A DNA stretch of 16,024 nt from Chromatiales bacterium. Lineage in GTDB: Bacteria > Pseudomonadota > Gammaproteobacteria > UBA6429. Every line of letters begins with the position of its first letter. Within the stretch, counting starts at the first letter, position 1. This document shows positions 1 to 8,780 of this stretch, in pieces. The position numbers and the translations under genes are program-made. The stretch lies in the NCBI GenBank assembly GCA_027076405.1, contig JALTJN010000366.1, positions 1 through 16,024 of the forward strand, written 5' to 3'. The notes under the pieces were generated by a model. The model ran no database searches, was not told the origin of the DNA, and was given only the letters and a program-made list of their open reading frames with translations.

Positions 1-1971
1 ACAATAAAGTATAAAAAAGGGAAGAAAATCGAGGCAACTAAAGACTTGGAAATAGTGCTTGGAAAGGATCCTTCATTGGTAGAAGGTATTAGTCTACTCG
101 CTTCTATATACGTTGCTAACGGAGATGAGGAAAAAGCTATAAAATTATTGAAAAAAACTGTTGATAGTAATACTGGAAATGTAACTTTAAGAATAACGCT
201 GGCAAAATTACTAGCAAAGCATAGGAAGTATATAGAGGCGGAGTCATATTTGAAGCAGGCTGTTGCAATAAAACCAGAAAAATATTCTTTGCAAGTGGCT
301 CTGGCATCTTTCTATGCAAGCTCTGGTCAAGTTGACAAAGCTGAAAAAGTGCTTAAAAAGGGTATTAGTCAGAAAGAAAACGATGCGCAACGATATTTAG
401 TGCTTATTGAGATGTTGGCATCTAGAAAGGGAGTGAAATATGCTGAAGATGAGTTACTTAAAGCGATTAAGGATAAACCAGATCTTATAGAGCTTAAGTT
501 TTCACAAGCTCGATTTTATGAAAAAATTGCTAAGCCTGAAAAGGCTAAGCGTGTTTTAGAAAAAATAATCTTAGAAAACGGTTTAGATGTGAATGGTGTA
601 AAAGCACGCAATATATTGTCTAATATCTTGTTAAAAGAAGGGGATAAAAGTGGTGCGAAAAAATATGTAGATGAGGTTGTTGCTGAGTATCCTAATAATA
701 ATGATGCGACACTAATAGGAAGTAAGCTAGCTTTAATGAATAAGGATATTGATACAGCAATAAATGGTTTTCGTACTATATTGAAGAATGACCCTAAAAA
801 TGTAGAAGCAGCTATGTTGCTTGCCCGTGCTCATGTCCTTAATGATGAGGATATATTAGCTGAAAATGTCCTTAAAAAAGCTATCGAAGATAATCCTTTG
901 AATGAAAAATCTCATGTTAATTATGCTGCTTATTTAATCAGTAAAAAGAGAATGAATGATGCTCTAAGTGTATCGGAAAAAGCATTGGCTTATTTTCGCG
1001 AAAGCTATGACTTGATGAGAGTGAAGCTTAAAGCATTATCAGGAAATATTGAAAGATCAGAAGAGATCGCTTTTTTGCTAAATAAAATGGAGTCTAAATT
1101 CCCTGATAAAGCAGATGTAAATATTCTTAAGGGTAAGTTTTTATTGTCTAAAGGAAAGGTTCAAAGGGCTATAGAGGAATTCAAAAAGGCATATGAAAAA
1201 GCCCAGAATAAATTTATTCCATTAGAGCTTCTGACTAAAGCCTATGTATATAATAAGCAGCGGGATAAAGCCTTTAGATATTTAGGAGAATTGCTCAGAA
1301 GTGAGCCAAATAATGCTTCAGTATTACAGGTTTTAGGTCAACTATATTTATCTGAGAAAAATTACTCAGATGCAAGAATGCAGTTTAAGAAAGCCATAAA
1401 TTCGAATGCAGATTGGTTATTACCATATACGAGTATAGCGAATAGTTATTTAATGGAGAAAAATTATAAAGAAGCTATAGCTGAATATCGTCGAGCATTG
1501 TTAAAGGCGGAGAACAAAATGCCTATTCAGCTAAAGCTGGTTTCTATTTATGAAAAGCAGGGGAGTTTTTCTGAAGCAATATCTGTATATAAAGAGATGA
1601 TAAAGGATCATCCAAAAAATAAATTGGTGGTTAATAATTATGCATCTTTACTGTTAGATCATGGTAAAGAGTCAGATGTTTCTAAAGCTCTTGAGCTAGT
1701 TAAAGATTTTGCATCAAGCTCTCAAGTTGCTTTTCAAGATACTCTGGCTTGGGCTTTGGCCAAATCAGGTGATAATGCAAAAGCAATTGAAATATTAAGT
1801 CCGATAGTAAATAAATTACCTGAAGTAGCTATTTTCCAATATCATCTAGGTTATGCACTGTATTATTCTGGTGATAAGTCGTCTGCTAAGTTGCACTTGA
1901 ACTCTGCTGTGGAGAGTAAGCAAAATTTCACGGGTAAGCAGAATGCTCGGGTATTGCTGGGTAACATATAG
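1..1971 (+). CDS. prsT: PEP-CTERM system TPR-repeat protein, PrsT-like (5' end outside window)
   Basis: The reading frame is open to the first base of the window (a TTG at 46 is only the first possible start inside it), so the N-terminus is missing; about 656 residues are present. Almost the whole sequence is tandem tetratricopeptide repeats of about 34 residues with the usual small/aromatic pattern, for example YLMEKNYKEAIAEYRRAL near 1450-1500, ending with a final repeat near 1840-1920. TPR arrays are protein-binding scaffolds. Families named PrsT sit beside PrsK and PrsR in exosortase loci and are usually longer (roughly 900 residues from memory), which fits a truncated view here. The naming rests mainly on the following prsK and prsR genes; the TPR nature is plain from the sequence. 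The gap to prsK is 36 nt on the same strand, suggesting an operon. The DNA is AT-rich with many Lys and Asn codons. Confidence 0.75.
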   Translation, partial: TIKYKKGKKIEATKDLEIVLGKDPSLVEGISLLASIYVANGDEEKAIKLLKKTVDSNTGNVTLRITLAKLLAKHRKYIEAESYLKQAVAIKPEKYSLQVALASFYASSGQVDKAEKVLKKGISQKENDAQRYLVLIEMLASRKGVKYAEDELLKAIKDKPDLIELKFSQARFYEKIAKPEKAKRVLEKIILENGLDVNGVKARNILSNILLKEGDKSGAKKYVDEVVAEYPNNNDATLIGSKLALMNKDIDTAINGFRTILKNDPKNVEAAMLLARAHVLNDEDILAENVLKKAIEDNPLNEKSHVNYAAYLISKKRMNDALSVSEKALAYFRESYDLMRVKLKALSGNIERSEEIAFLLNKMESKFPDKADVNILKGKFLLSKGKVQRAIEEFKKAYEKAQNKFIPLELLTKAYVYNKQRDKAFRYLGELLRSEPNNASVLQVLGQLYLSEKNYSDARMQFKKAINSNADWLLPYTSIANSYLMEKNYKEAIAEYRRALLKAENKMPIQLKLVSIYEKQGSFSEAISVYKEMIKDHPKNKLVVNNYASLLLDHGKESDVSKALELVKDFASSSQVAFQDTLAWALAKSGDNAKAIEILSPIVNKLPEVAIFQYHLGYALYYSGDKSSAKLHLNSAVESKQNFTGKQNARVLLGNI

Positions 1972-2007
1972 CATTACCTACTTATGCGGTACGTATAGGT
2001 TTACTTA

Positions 2008-4149
2008 GTGATAATTGAATCTCTCAGTTTTGGTATTTCAGCTCTTTTGTTCCTGATTTTGGGACTAGTGATGCTAACTGGGCAAAGAGATAATTTGCCA
2101 AAAACTATGCTGGCAGTTGCATCCTTGTCTAGTTCTGTTTGGTCTGCAGTTGTAACCTACCAAGCTATTTACGGAGGCTTATTAAGTGTTACCCTGTTAT
2201 TGGAGTTATTTCGCTCTTTAGCGTGGTTCGCGTTCTTGCTGGTCATGTTACGCACAGCTTTTAAGTCCAATGATCAAGTCTCAAAAAGTTTTAAGCTAGC
2301 ATTCGCTGGCTTATCTATTTTTATTGTTGGTTTAATGCTCCTAGCTAAATATCGTATTGCCGGTGGCGCAGTTCTTGAGTCTATAGCCGGTAACGATATT
2401 CTTATTGGGCATCTTCTTATTTCTATTGGTGGTTTGGTTATTATTGAGCAGCTTTATAGAAATACATCTGAAGATCATAAACAGGCATTGAAATACTTAT
2501 GGTTAGGAATAGGAGGGATGTTTGCCTATGACTTCTACTTGTATTCCGATGCGTTCCTATTTCAACGTATAGATAACGAACTGTGGAATGCCCGTGGTTT
2601 TATTCATGCTATGGTTGTGCCTTTGATAGGGATTGCCGTTAAACGTGAAATGCAATGGTCTATAGGTAAAGAAACTATAGATATATTTTTATCTCGTCGA
2701 GTTGTTTTTCATACCACAACATTATTGGCAACCGGTATTTATATGCTGGCTATTGGTGTTGCTGGATTTTATGTGCGTGAGTTTGGTGGTACTTGGGGGC
2801 AAGTAGCACAAGCTATATTTATTTTTGGTGCCGGTTTGATACTGGCAATTGTATTATTTTCATCAAGAGTTCGCGCCGAAATTAAAGTTCTTATTGATAA
2901 ACATTTTTTTCATTATAAATACGATTATAGAGAAGAATGGTTACGAATTATTCGAACACTTTCTTCAGGCAATGAAGCCGTGCGCTTGCAGGAACGTGCA
3001 ATACGTTCATTGGCACAAATTATTGACTGCCCTGGTGGTATGTTATGGATGCGACGAGAAAATAATTGTTTTGAGTTAGAAGAGCGCTGGAATGTTGATG
3101 CCATTAATGAAAGGGAGCCTGCAAACAGTCGCTTTATAAGTTTTATGGAGCAGCAACAGTTTATTATTCGGTTGGATGAGTTTAAAAAAGATCCGCAAGC
3201 CTATACACGCTTGGCACCACTGACAATACCATCTTGGTTGGAACGTGTTGATGAAGCGTGGTTGATTGTGCCGCTAATGCTACAAGATGTAATGTTGGGC
3301 TTTGTTGTGCTAACACGATCACCTGCTCATCAGCACTACTTTAATTGGGAAGATAGCGATCTACTAAAAACAGCAGGGCGACAAGCGGCCAGTTACTTGG
3401 CGCAATATGAAACCGCACAGGCGCTTGCAGGCGCACGTCGCTTTGAAGAAGTTAATCGCTTATCTGCATTCATTGTGCACGATATTAAAAATATGATCGG
3501 TCAGCTATCTATGGTCGTTTCTAATGCAGCCAAGCACAAAGACAATCCTATATTCATTGATGATGCCATTAGCACAGTAGAAAACTCAGTCAATAAAATG
3601 AATAAGTTGTTAGCACGCTTAAAAGGAGAAGAGAAGGATGGCGTGCAAGCATTTAGCGTATGTGACTTACTTGAAGAGGCTGTTAGAAATTGTAGCAAAT
3701 CGGGTGTATTACCAATTCCTGTGTTGAGCTTTCAGACACAAGACTTAAACATTGCAGCAGACTGGGATCGTATGTTGGCTAATATCGCCCATATTATTCA
3801 AAACGCACAGGATGCAACTGATGAGGACGGTCAAATATCAGTGCGGCTCAAACACCAGGGACGTTTTGCTGTTATCGAGGTAGAGGATACGGGGTGTGGT
3901 ATGAGTGAGAAATTCATACATGATCGCCTCTTTCAGCCGTTTGATTCAACCAAGGGAACGATGGGGATAGGGGTATTCCAAGTACGCACATATGTGCATA
4001 AACTGGGTGGAGAGTTAGATGTAGAAAGTGAAGAGGGAAAAGGGTCTGTATTTCGTTTGAAAATCCCATTAGCAAGGAATGAGAATATTGAGCAAAACCC
4101 CCATATTATTCAGATAAATGAACATGAAAAGAGAAACCGAGATGTCTGA
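2008..4149 (+). CDS. prsK: PEP-CTERM system membrane histidine kinase PrsK
   Basis: 713 residues with a GTG start preceded by a weak AGGT at 1996-1999. The first 290 residues hold about eight or nine hydrophobic segments, forming an integral-membrane sensor module. Residues about 310-470 look like a cytoplasmic GAF domain. The kinase core follows: H-box VHDIKN with the phospho-acceptor His491, N-box IIQNAQDAT around Asn599, G1 box EDTGCGMS at 626-633, F-box LFQPF and G2 box STKGTMGIG at 647-655. This layout (multi-TM, GAF, HATPase with an HDIKN box) is that of PrsK, the sensor kinase of exosortase/PEP-CTERM loci. It would phosphorylate PrsR, and possibly also the receiver-only protein encoded immediately downstream, whose start overlaps the end of this gene by 8 nt, implying translational coupling. 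The signal sensed is not visible from sequence. Confidence 0.9.
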   Translation: MIIESLSFGISALLFLILGLVMLTGQRDNLPKTMLAVASLSSSVWSAVVTYQAIYGGLLSVTLLLELFRSLAWFAFLLVMLRTAFKSNDQVSKSFKLAFAGLSIFIVGLMLLAKYRIAGGAVLESIAGNDILIGHLLISIGGLVIIEQLYRNTSEDHKQALKYLWLGIGGMFAYDFYLYSDAFLFQRIDNELWNARGFIHAMVVPLIGIAVKREMQWSIGKETIDIFLSRRVVFHTTTLLATGIYMLAIGVAGFYVREFGGTWGQVAQAIFIFGAGLILAIVLFSSRVRAEIKVLIDKHFFHYKYDYREEWLRIIRTLSSGNEAVRLQERAIRSLAQIIDCPGGMLWMRRENNCFELEERWNVDAINEREPANSRFISFMEQQQFIIRLDEFKKDPQAYTRLAPLTIPSWLERVDEAWLIVPLMLQDVMLGFVVLTRSPAHQHYFNWEDSDLLKTAGRQAASYLAQYETAQALAGARRFEEVNRLSAFIVHDIKNMIGQLSMVVSNAAKHKDNPIFIDDAISTVENSVNKMNKLLARLKGEEKDGVQAFSVCDLLEEAVRNCSKSGVLPIPVLSFQTQDLNIAADWDRMLANIAHIIQNAQDATDEDGQISVRLKHQGRFAVIEVEDTGCGMSEKFIHDRLFQPFDSTKGTMGIGVFQVRTYVHKLGGELDVESEEGKGSVFRLKIPLARNENIEQNPHIIQINEHEKRNRDV

Positions 4150-4534
4150 AAGGCGCAAACTTTTGGTTGTAGACGATGATCCAGGAATGCGTAGCCAATT
4201 AAAATGGGGTTGCGAGGGTTTTGATGTTGTAACTGCTGAGGATCGTATACATGCATTGGACCAATTCGGCAAATATCACCCCGGCGTTGTTACATTAGAT
4301 TTGGGGATGCCACCCGATGCAGATGGCTGTAAGGAAGGTTTTGCAACCCTCAAGCAAATTCTTGAATTAGCACCACAAACTAAGGTTATTATTGTGTCGG
4401 CTTCTGAAGGACAAGCAAATAAAGAGCGAGCGATTGAGTCGGGGGCTTATGAATATTTTCCTAAACCAGTTGATATAGATAAACTCTCCCTCACGCTTGA
4501 AAAGGCATATTTGGAGTACGAAGGAAAATCATAG
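4142..4534 (+). CDS. Stand-alone receiver (CheY-like) protein, PrsR receiver paralogue
   Basis: 130 residues if started at the ATG at 4142; an earlier in-frame ATG at 4118 lies inside prsK and adds only eight residues. Purine-rich AGAGAAA upstream may act as the ribosome site. It is a complete response-regulator receiver: acidic pocket DDD at residues 11-13, phospho-acceptor Asp53 in TLDLGMPP, Ser/Thr-type position in IIVSA, and the conserved Lys in FPKP. It aligns without gaps to the receiver of PrsR 0.2 kb downstream at roughly 45% identity by eye, sharing DDPG, the QxKW motif, YHP and DLGxPPDxDG. It stops right after the last helix, with no output domain. It could be a phosphate sink, a competitor for PrsK, or the remnant of a duplicated prsR. 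The intact catalytic residues argue for a working protein. The 194 nt after it show no recognisable continuation of a PrsR-like protein. Confidence 0.85.
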   Translation: MSERRKLLVVDDDPGMRSQLKWGCEGFDVVTAEDRIHALDQFGKYHPGVVTLDLGMPPDADGCKEGFATLKQILELAPQTKVIIVSASEGQANKERAIESGAYEYFPKPVDIDKLSLTLEKAYLEYEGKS

Positions 4535-4701
4535 CTCGCTTTCAATAATGGAGTAAGTTTTAGGATGAAGACGAAAATAAACATCATTAAATTCACATAT
4601 ATTAATATATAAATATAATGTAACTATTTGTTTTATAATGAAATAAATAAAATAAACAAAGTCTTGCAGCAAATCATAATCTAGTGCAAACTCACTGCAT
4701 C

Positions 4702-4719
4702 TGTCGGTAAATATTACAG
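4702..4719 (+). promoter_or_regulatory. PrsR-box candidate, copy A (at prsR start)
   Basis: TGTCGGTAAATATTACAG, only 9 nt before the prsR ATG. It matches 15 of 18 positions of the copy at 14744, and 14 of 18 at 14521 and at 15731. The core GTAA-ATA-TTAC is an inverted repeat, as expected for a dimeric Fis-type DNA-binding protein. No -24/-12 element lies at the spacing seen for the other copies, so autoregulation by blocking or modulating prsR expression is the likeliest role. Inference from motif sharing. Confidence 0.6.
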
Positions 4720-4728
4720 TTACTAAAT

Positions 4729-6087
4729 ATGGAAAATACAAAAAAAGTGCTCGTGGTCGAAGATGATCCAGGGCTGCAAAAACAAATGAAATGGAGTTTT
4801 GAGGATTTTGAAGTCATTATTGCAGGGAATAGGGAAGAGGCTCTTAAAAAAATAAAACAATATCATCCACCCGTTGCAACTGTTGACTTGGGTCTTCCAC
4901 CTGATCCAGATGGAAGTACAGAAGGATTGGCTGCGATAGAAGAAATCCTATCTCTAATGCCGAATATGAAGATTATTGTTGTGAGTGGAAATGATGAGCG
5001 CGAAGCGGCTGTTACGGCTGTTGCTTCTGGTGCTTATGACTTTTACCAGAAACCCATTGACTCCGATGTGCTCAACCAAATTGTCAAACGTGCCTACCAT
5101 GTCTATGAGCTGGAAGAAGAAAATAGAAAATTGGCAATGCTGCAATTAGATGTACCTATGGATGGGGTTGTAACAAATAGCCCACAAATGCAGAGAGTCT
5201 GCCAAAAAATAGAGAAAGTAGCGCCATCAGATGCGACGGTCCTATTATTAGGGGATAGCGGTACGGGTAAAGAACTGTGTGCTCGTGCACTGCACGGGAA
5301 AAATCCATCAATAAGCGGTCGTTTTGTAGCCATAAATTGTGCTGCAATCCCAGAGAACTTGCTCGAAAGTGAACTATTTGGTTATGAAAAAGGTGCTTTC
5401 ACAGGCGCCGCAAAATCAACACCCGGTAAAATAGAAAGTGCAGAAGGCGGAACACTATTTCTGGATGAAATGGGTGAGTTACCGATGGCTTTGCAGGCAA
5501 AGCTTTTGCGTTTTTTGCAAGAGCGAGTTATAGAGCGCATAGGTGGTCGAAGCGAAATTCCTGTTAATGTGCGTGTAATTTGTGCAACTCATCAAAATCT
5601 AGAAGAGAAAATAATTAAAGGTGAATTTAGAGAAGATCTTTATTATAGAATCAATGAAATTCCAATAACCATACCTCCACTTAAAGAGAGAGATGGAGAT
5701 GTCATTCTTTTAGCTAATGCCTTTCTAGAAAAAATGAATAGAGAACAAAATAGAAAAATTAAAGGTTATACCAAGGATGCATTAATGGCGTTGGAAGCAC
5801 ACGATTGGCCAGGAAACGTACGCGAACTACAAAATAGAATAAAACGCGCAGTTATAATGGCTGATGGTAAACACATAACGGCAGAGGATTTAGAGCTTGA
5901 AGCTTTGAGTGATAAATTAGAAAACAATACATATAACTTACGCGAAATACGCGAAATGGCAGAGCGTGAAGTTATACAGCGTGCATTAAGTGCAACAAAC
6001 GGTAAGGTCGCACCTGCAGCAGAAATGCTAGGTGTTAGTCGGCCTACACTTTATGACCTAATACAAAAATTGAACATTAAAATATAG
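4729..6087 (+). CDS. prsR: PEP-CTERM-box sigma-54 response regulator PrsR
   Basis: 452 residues, NtrC/AtoC type. The receiver spans residues 1-120 with acidic residues EDD at 11-13, phospho-acceptor Asp53 in TVDLGLPP and the Lys of QKP at 108. The AAA+ sigma-54 activation domain spans about 145-385: Walker A GDSGTGKE at 175-182, the sigma-54 contact loop GAFTGA at 222-227, Walker B GTLFLDE at 241-247 and the WPGNVREL motif at 360-367. The C-terminal Fis-type helix-turn-helix is NGKVAPAAEMLGVSRPTLYDL at its core (424-444). It should drive sigma-54 RNA polymerase at PEP-CTERM gene promoters when phosphorylated by PrsK. There is no clear Shine-Dalgarno; the 18-bp box at 4702 occupies that place. 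It follows the receiver-only gene by 194 AT-rich nt, so it may have its own promoter. The name rests on family architecture plus the PEP-CTERM context; confidence in the sigma-54 activator role is very high. Confidence 0.92.
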   Translation: MENTKKVLVVEDDPGLQKQMKWSFEDFEVIIAGNREEALKKIKQYHPPVATVDLGLPPDPDGSTEGLAAIEEILSLMPNMKIIVVSGNDEREAAVTAVASGAYDFYQKPIDSDVLNQIVKRAYHVYELEEENRKLAMLQLDVPMDGVVTNSPQMQRVCQKIEKVAPSDATVLLLGDSGTGKELCARALHGKNPSISGRFVAINCAAIPENLLESELFGYEKGAFTGAAKSTPGKIESAEGGTLFLDEMGELPMALQAKLLRFLQERVIERIGGRSEIPVNVRVICATHQNLEEKIIKGEFREDLYYRINEIPITIPPLKERDGDVILLANAFLEKMNREQNRKIKGYTKDALMALEAHDWPGNVRELQNRIKRAVIMADGKHITAEDLELEALSDKLENNTYNLREIREMAEREVIQRALSATNGKVAPAAEMLGVSRPTLYDLIQKLNIKI

Positions 6088-6099
6088 TGGTTGTTGTAA

Positions 6100-7185
6100 A
6101 TGGCGAATTATAATGATGTTTTTCCGGCTACTAATATAAATTTTGAATTGGTATATAGAGGATATTATATAGAGTTGGAAGGACTGATACGTATTGTTAA
6201 CTCTACGATACTAGCAGAGTGTATTGAGCACCTTAGTGATATAAGGGCTTTAGTAAAGAATAAGCAGTTTAAGAAAAGTATTAGGAAGTTATTTAAAAAG
6301 ACTAGTGTAATAGATATTAATAATAAGTCTGAGGTCATAAAAAAAATATTTTATATGTCTCACTTAGCAGTATGTGCAGAGCTTTTTAAGGGTATGAAGA
6401 TTCCTGTAAAGGTACTCAAGCCTGAAAATATAGATATCATATTAACTGAGATATTAGGGCGATATAGGAATGCTGATTCCGCGGCTTTAAATGATTTAGA
6501 TAAAAAACTTCATAGTGTTGATGCTGTTCGCACTATGTATATTCTGCGTTTTTTAGGGCTAATTTCTGATGAACTGTCCAATGTTAAACAGCTGTCATTA
6601 GGTGCAGGTTCTGCAGAAAAGGATATTTATTCTATTCATTTAGAATCTAATGTAAGTTTACAAAACAACAGTATATGCTTTGAATCGACTTTTCAGCAAT
6701 TTGTAAACGTGGTTGTTATTGACGGAGATCCTCAAAGAAAAGAGCAGTACGAGGGAATCAATAAACGAGATGATATAAGTGTTTTGGCAATTAATGACAA
6801 TACTTATGATGCCTTAAAGCATCTCCCAGAGATATTAGAGCAAAAAAATTATAAAAAAAGGAATCTGGTTGTGGCATTGAGAATAGATTACAGGATGTTT
6901 CCAGATGTAAAGCGGTTTTTTTCTTTACTTAAAGATAATATAGATGAACAAGTCAATTTGATTATAACGATTGGTTCAGGGTTTGATGTTGCTGATTTTA
7001 AAGGTAGAGTGGAAGTATTAAATGAATTTTTTGTGTACTTAAAGCAGCGAACAATGAACCCCATTTTAATAAAATTACATGGGTCTGGAACAATAGAAGA
7101 ACAACGAAATAGTCATGCGTTTAGCATGTCGGGAAAAACAACTTATGAAATACTTTACTGTTGTTTAAAAAAAGGGATGCTTTAG
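6100..7185 (+). CDS. Hypothetical protein, 361 residues, possible Rossmann/methyltransferase-like fold
   Basis: Not recognised as a known family. It starts 12 nt after prsR on the same strand and is probably co-transcribed; no good ribosome site is visible. It appears soluble: no signal peptide or membrane segment. The first 150 residues are Lys/Ile-rich and mostly helical. From about residue 190 there is a pattern that could be an alpha/beta nucleotide-binding core: QLSLGAGSAEKD (glycine loop-like), then VVVIDGDPQRKEQY (strand ending in an acidic residue), then two further strand-helix units, the last with LIITIGSGFD. This resembles a SAM-methyltransferase order of elements but lacks a convincing GxGxG, so the idea is weak. 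The natural stop TAG (7183-7185) lies in the 7-bp target duplication of the adjoining IS element, so the insertion did not truncate the protein. Base composition is strongly AT-rich like the TPR gene. Confidence 0.75.
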   Translation: MANYNDVFPATNINFELVYRGYYIELEGLIRIVNSTILAECIEHLSDIRALVKNKQFKKSIRKLFKKTSVIDINNKSEVIKKIFYMSHLAVCAELFKGMKIPVKVLKPENIDIILTEILGRYRNADSAALNDLDKKLHSVDAVRTMYILRFLGLISDELSNVKQLSLGAGSAEKDIYSIHLESNVSLQNNSICFESTFQQFVNVVVIDGDPQRKEQYEGINKRDDISVLAINDNTYDALKHLPEILEQKNYKKRNLVVALRIDYRMFPDVKRFFSLLKDNIDEQVNLIITIGSGFDVADFKGRVEVLNEFFVYLKQRTMNPILIKLHGSGTIEEQRNSHAFSMSGKTTYEILYCCLKKGML

Positions 7186-7186
7186 A

Positions 7187-8386
7187 TGTAGTAGCTCAGA
7201 CCTGATCTGACAGTTACCCATTTTTTACAGGTGTCTGTTAGTTTAGATTTGAGCCAAATTCTTTTCTGCCCAAATCGATTTACCATCAAGTAATGTTTCT
7301 AATGGCGTACGTCCGCAGCACATTTTTCCCTGATGAGTTCGGTCATTGTTATAGTATTTCATCCATTCGTCCAGATCTTTTTGTAAATCCTCCATATTTG
7401 AATATAGTTTTTTCCTGAAAGTGATTTGATAAAATTCGTTTAAAATCGTTTTATGAAAACGCTCGCAGATACCATTTGTCTGTGGCGACATAGCTTTTGT
7501 TTTTGTATGGTCAATGTCATTGATCGCCAGATAAAGCTGATAGCCGTGCTGATCAACGCGACCACAATATTCTGTACCTCTGTCCGTTAAAATACGGAGC
7601 ATAGGCAGCTCGTGTTGCTCAAAAGAGGGCAACACCTTGTCGTTTAGCATATCCGCTGCTGTGATCGGAATTTTGGTTGTATAGAGCTTGGCAAACGCAA
7701 GCTTGCTGTAGGTATCAATAAATGTTTGCTGATAAATACGCCCCACACCCTTGAGGTTGCCGACATAAAACGTATCCTGTGAGCCTAGATAGCCTGGATG
7801 AGCTGTTTCAATCTCACCACAGGCTTCATCGTCATGTTTTTTCTTTTCTAGTGCAGCCACCTGTGAGTCACTCAAAATAATGCCTTCATTGGCGACTTTT
7901 TCTTCTAATGCTTTTAATCGCTTTTTAAAGTTTTCCAGGTTGTGTCGCAACCAAATTGAACGAACACCGCTACCTGATACAAATACACCTTGCTTGCGTA
8001 ATTCATTACTGGTTCGATGCTGGCCATGCGCGGGTTGCTCAATCGCATAAGTCAAGACAGCCTGCTCTGTACCCTCATCAACACGATTTTTAATGTTCGG
8101 AGCACGCCTGCTTTTGTTGATAAGAGCATCTATTCCTCCATCTTCAACCAGCTCTTGATAGCGATAAAATGTATCACGCGATACACCCATTACTTTACAG
8201 GCTTTGGACACATTGCCTAGTTCTTCAGCTAAATTCAATAAACCGGCTTTGTGTTTAATAATAGGATTGTTAGTATGGATCATGAGAGTTACCTTTTTGT
8301 TGTGATTTAAAGATTCGACACCTTTATCAAAACGGGTAACTCTCTCTTTTGCAAGTGATGTGTCAGATTAAGTCGGAACTAATACA
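7187..8386 (-). mobile_element. Intact IS481-family insertion sequence, 1200 bp
   Basis: Both ends were located: a left inverted repeat at 7187-7212 and a right one at 8361-8386 (26 bp, 21 matches, both starting TGTA at the outer edge and ending ATCTGACA inward). The element is flanked by a perfect 7-bp direct repeat CTTTAGA at 7180-7186 and 8387-8393, the target duplication made on insertion. Inside is a single full-length transposase gene on the - strand. A second shared stretch GTTACCC-TTTT-AGGTGTC lies inside both ends, separated from the terminal repeat by about 20 extra nt on the right. Intact repeats, duplication and open transposase frame indicate a recent and probably still active insertion. 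Confidence 0.9.
7243..8283 (-). CDS. IS481-family transposase
   Basis: 346 residues with ATG at 8283 and AAGG upstream. The N-terminus is a helix-turn-helix, ELGNVSKACKVMGVSRDTFY (21-40), typical for IS481/IS3-type transposases. The catalytic integrase core has Asp170 (GSQDTFYVG), Asp234 (ILTDRGTEY) and Glu274 (GICERFHKT), 39 residues after the second Asp, followed by the usual C-terminal YNNDRTHQG region (311-319). All three acidic residues are present and the frame is uninterrupted, so the enzyme should be functional. It cuts and joins the ends of its own element. Confidence 0.93.
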   Translation of the reverse strand: MIHTNNPIIKHKAGLLNLAEELGNVSKACKVMGVSRDTFYRYQELVEDGGIDALINKSRRAPNIKNRVDEGTEQAVLTYAIEQPAHGQHRTSNELRKQGVFVSGSGVRSIWLRHNLENFKKRLKALEEKVANEGIILSDSQVAALEKKKHDDEACGEIETAHPGYLGSQDTFYVGNLKGVGRIYQQTFIDTYSKLAFAKLYTTKIPITAADMLNDKVLPSFEQHELPMLRILTDRGTEYCGRVDQHGYQLYLAINDIDHTKTKAMSPQTNGICERFHKTILNEFYQITFRKKLYSNMEDLQKDLDEWMKYYNNDRTHQGKMCCGRTPLETLLDGKSIWAEKNLAQI

Positions 8387-8393
8387 CTTTAGA

Positions 8394-8740
8394 GAGTCTG
8401 ATTTATTTCTCCTTCTATCCTCAATTACCCTAATCCAAGCTCACGACGAATGTATAAAATTTTTCTTCAATTTCTTTAGAAACGTGTATTTTGAGGTTTT
8501 CCGGACAAGGCCTTGAATTTACTAATGTTTCTGGCCCCACTTGCCTAAACTGTCGTTTCCATCGATAAAAAGTATCTCGAGATATACTATATTTTCGACA
8601 TGTTTGACTCACGTTACCACTATGCTTTGCATGATCTAAGCCCCTAGTTTTTCTGCGAATATCATGTTCAGTTTGTCTGTTCACTGATTTTCTCCTTTTA
8701 GTTTAATAATAACAAATTAAACTGTCAGGCTAAGTTAGGA
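8394..8740 (-). mobile_element. Decayed IS481-type element
   Basis: Contains the broken transposase and, at 8723-8740, a sequence TGTCAGGCTAAGTTAGGA that matches the terminal repeat of the intact element (8361-8378) at about 13 of 18 positions. This marks the transposase-proximal end of the old element. The distal end is not recognisable; the intact IS now sits on that side. The exact left boundary is uncertain. Confidence 0.5.
8425..8684 (-). pseudogene. IS481-type transposase remnant, N-terminal HTH only
   Basis: Starts with GTG at 8684 behind a good AAGGAG site. The first 75 residues are a helix-turn-helix domain (HSGNVSQTCRKYSISRDTFY) parallel to that of the neighbouring intact transposase. 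Near 8455 the frame slips: as read, it runs into FYTFVVSLD and a TAG at 8430-8432. Shifting by one base in the A-run restores KILYIRRELGLG, the family motif normally followed by Q, but a TAA sits there (8425-8427). So the gene lost one A, has a stop, and lacks the entire DDE core. The sequence is clearly different from the intact element, so it is an older insertion, not a truncated copy of it. Confidence 0.8.
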
Positions 8741-8780
8741 GTTCCATAACTAATTGATGATGAGCTCTGAACTACTATAG

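Noticed and set aside
4529..4741. 70-residue - strand frame between the receiver gene and prsR
   Set aside because: AT-rich, no ribosome site, overlaps box copy A and both flanking genes' ends.
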